From NCBI GenBank assembly GCA_003157225.1, contig PMIZ01000257.1, positions 1-8,019 of the forward strand: DNA of 8,019 nucleotides, given 5' to 3'. Below the pieces are notes generated by a model. The model ran no database searches. It was not told the origin of the DNA and saw only the letters and a list, made by a program, of their open reading frames with translations. This DNA is from Actinomycetota bacterium. GTDB lineage: Bacteria; Actinomycetota; Thermoleophilia; RBG-16-64-13. Positions 7,164-8,019 of this stretch are shown piece after piece; position 1 is the stretch's first letter, and every line of letters starts with the position of its first letter. The translations under genes were made by a program, and so were the position numbers.

Positions 7164-7193
7164 TTGACAGCGACGCTCCCACTGTGGTTTAGT
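7164..7193 (+). promoter_or_regulatory. Sigma70-type promoter of the Rrf2 regulator gene
   Basis: A perfect TTGACA (-35) lies at 7164-7169. After 18 bases comes TTTAGT (7188-7193), which matches four of six -10 positions; TAGTAT at 7190-7195 is an alternative with a longer spacer. Local A+T content rises sharply here against a GC-rich background. The start codon at 7239 follows about 45 bases later, giving a 5' leader of about 40 nucleotides. This is the best promoter in the window. Confidence 0.65.
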
Positions 7194-7207
7194 ATTCCTA
7201 TCGGAAT
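7194..7207. promoter_or_regulatory. Inverted repeat, probable operator for the Rrf2 regulator
   Basis: ATTCC-TATC-GGAAT is a perfect five-base inverted repeat with a four-base spacer. It directly abuts the -10 of the Rrf2 promoter and covers the expected transcription start. A repressor bound there would block initiation. Rrf2 regulators bind as dimers to short symmetric sites, and A/T-flanked CC-N4-GG cores resemble what I recall of CymR-type sites. Autoregulation is therefore the simplest reading, but it is inferred. I saw no second copy immediately before metY. Confidence 0.55.
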
Positions 7208-7238
7208 GATGTAGTTTTGCGACTCAGGAAGCCGAACC

Positions 7239-7673
7239 ATGGTGCTGTCCCAGAAATCTCAGTATGCGGTGCGGGCGGTCTTCGAACTGGCCAAGCGACA
7301 TGGGTCGGGTCCCATGCCGGCCGGCCGCGTGGCTGAGGCGCAGTACATACCTGTTCGCTTCCTCGAGAACATCCTGAGCGAACTCCGTCAAGCGGGTATC
7401 GTCGAGTCGGTGCGTGGCAAAGAGGGGGGCTATCGTTTGAGTCGAGCGCCTCGGCGGCTGACTGTGGGGGAGGTCATCCGTTTGGTGCAGGGGCCTCTGA
7501 CCGCGGTGGACTGTGCTGCTGAGTGCCCGCTCCGTCCTGGCTGCGTGCTTCTTCCGGTGTGGGACAAGGCGCACCGTGCCATGATGGACGTGTTTGAGAG
7601 TACGACCTTCAAAGACCTGGTGGACACGGAACAAGCGACCAGTGAACGCGAAGTCATCAACTACGCGATCTAG
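7239..7673 (+). CDS. Rrf2-family transcriptional regulator (IscR/CymR-like) with three cysteines
   Basis: This 144-residue DNA-binding protein belongs to the group that includes IscR, CymR, NsrR and RirA, sensors of Fe-S status, cysteine availability or nitric oxide. The N-terminal winged helix-turn-helix is typical: QKSQYAVRAVFELA, then a recognition region around IPVRFLENILSELRQAGIV, and the wing VRGKEGGYRLSR (58-69). Three cysteines, C92, C96 and C102 (CX3CX5C), lie in the loop where cluster-binding members have theirs, followed by the family's conserved W108 and the dimer helix ending in TTFKDL. The ATG at 7239 has AGGA nine bases upstream. The gene has its own promoter and a symmetric site over the promoter, and lies just before metY, so a sulfur or Fe-S regulatory role is likely. 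Whether it binds a cluster, an enzyme partner or uses thiol oxidation cannot be told from sequence. Confidence 0.92.
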   Translation: MVLSQKSQYAVRAVFELAKRHGSGPMPAGRVAEAQYIPVRFLENILSELRQAGIVESVRGKEGGYRLSRAPRRLTVGEVIRLVQGPLTAVDCAAECPLRPGCVLLPVWDKAHRAMMDVFESTTFKDLVDTEQATSEREVINYAI

Positions 7674-7699
7674 CGCCCAAGCCTTTGTCCTCTGGCAGC

Positions 7700-7717
7700 C
7701 TCCCCTGCGCCGGGGAG
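7700..7717 (+). other. First hairpin in the metY leader
   Basis: CTCCCC (7700-7705) pairs with GGGGAG (7712-7717) around a six-base loop, 26 bases after the regulator's stop codon. A flanking CAGCC (7696-7700) could instead pair with a downstream GGCTG (7729-7733 or 7733-7737), so alternative folds exist. No T-tract follows, so it is not a standard intrinsic terminator. Confidence 0.4.
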
Positions 7718-7766
7718 CCTACACGAGGGGCTGGCTGTTCGGCTCGGCGACCTGGCGAATGCCGGG

Positions 7767-7797
7767 GCGCCCGGCGCCGCGAAGCGCGGCCGGGCGC
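7767..7797 (+). other. Strong second hairpin in the metY leader
   Basis: GCGCCCGG (7767-7774) pairs perfectly with CCGGGCGC (7790-7797). Inside it CCGCG (7777-7781) pairs with CGCGG (7785-7789), leaving a two-base bulge and an AAG loop: 13 base pairs, nearly all G-C. It ends 36 bases before the metY Shine-Dalgarno. It could attenuate read-through from the regulator gene, protect an mRNA end or form part of a leader switch. The absence of a following T-run argues against a simple terminator. I could not match the leader to a SAM or SAH riboswitch consensus. Confidence 0.5.
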
Positions 7798-7833
7798 AGC
7801 GTCACCCGTTCATGTCTCGCTCTTACATACTAA

Positions 7834-8019
<186 letters not shown>

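Overview
The window is a compact stretch of chromosome with seven protein genes, two of them cut by the window edges. By eye the DNA is very GC-rich, with strong G/C preference at third codon positions, some GTG starts, GGAGG-type ribosome binding sites and short gaps or overlaps between genes. This suits a high-GC bacterium, possibly an actinobacterial or similar Gram-positive lineage, but nothing here fixes the taxon. I saw no tRNA, rRNA, insertion sequence, integrase, phage gene or CRISPR array. The content looks like ordinary core and redox metabolism rather than a genomic island.

Layout. Positions 1-2028 (+) hold the C-terminal three quarters of an AcnA/IRP-type aconitase. It converges, across a 29-base gap, on a minus-strand pair running from 4852 down to 2058. 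The first gene of that pair is a small FAD/NAD(P)-binding reductase of the ferredoxin-NADP reductase superfamily. The second, joined to it by a TGATG stop/start overlap, is a PabB-PabC fusion that would make p-aminobenzoate for folate. Divergent from this pair, after about 74 bases, is a plus-strand pair (4927-7052): a DUF362 protein with a C-terminal 2x[4Fe-4S] ferredoxin domain, and a HAD-IIA phosphatase whose GTG overlaps the DUF362 stop codon (GTGA).

Positions 7053-7238 are a non-coding stretch with terminator-like hairpins, a good sigma70-type promoter and a perfect ATTCC-N4-GGAAT inverted repeat. They lead into an Rrf2-family regulator (7239-7673) that carries three cysteines. After a 172-base leader with two strong GC hairpins, the window ends inside the 5' part of an O-acetylhomoserine sulfhydrylase gene (metY).

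How they fit together. The clearest functional unit is Rrf2 regulator plus metY, probably a sulfur- or redox-responsive control of methionine/cysteine synthesis with an autoregulatory operator over the promoter. The second theme is electron transfer: a flavin reductase faces a ferredoxin-domain DUF362 protein across a shared divergent promoter region, and each is translationally coupled to a metabolic enzyme (PabBC and a phosphatase). The functional meaning of those couplings is inference. I found no convincing new biological system. The items worth a second look are the regulator/operator/leader unit, the two coupled gene pairs, and an apparent insert in the PabC half.
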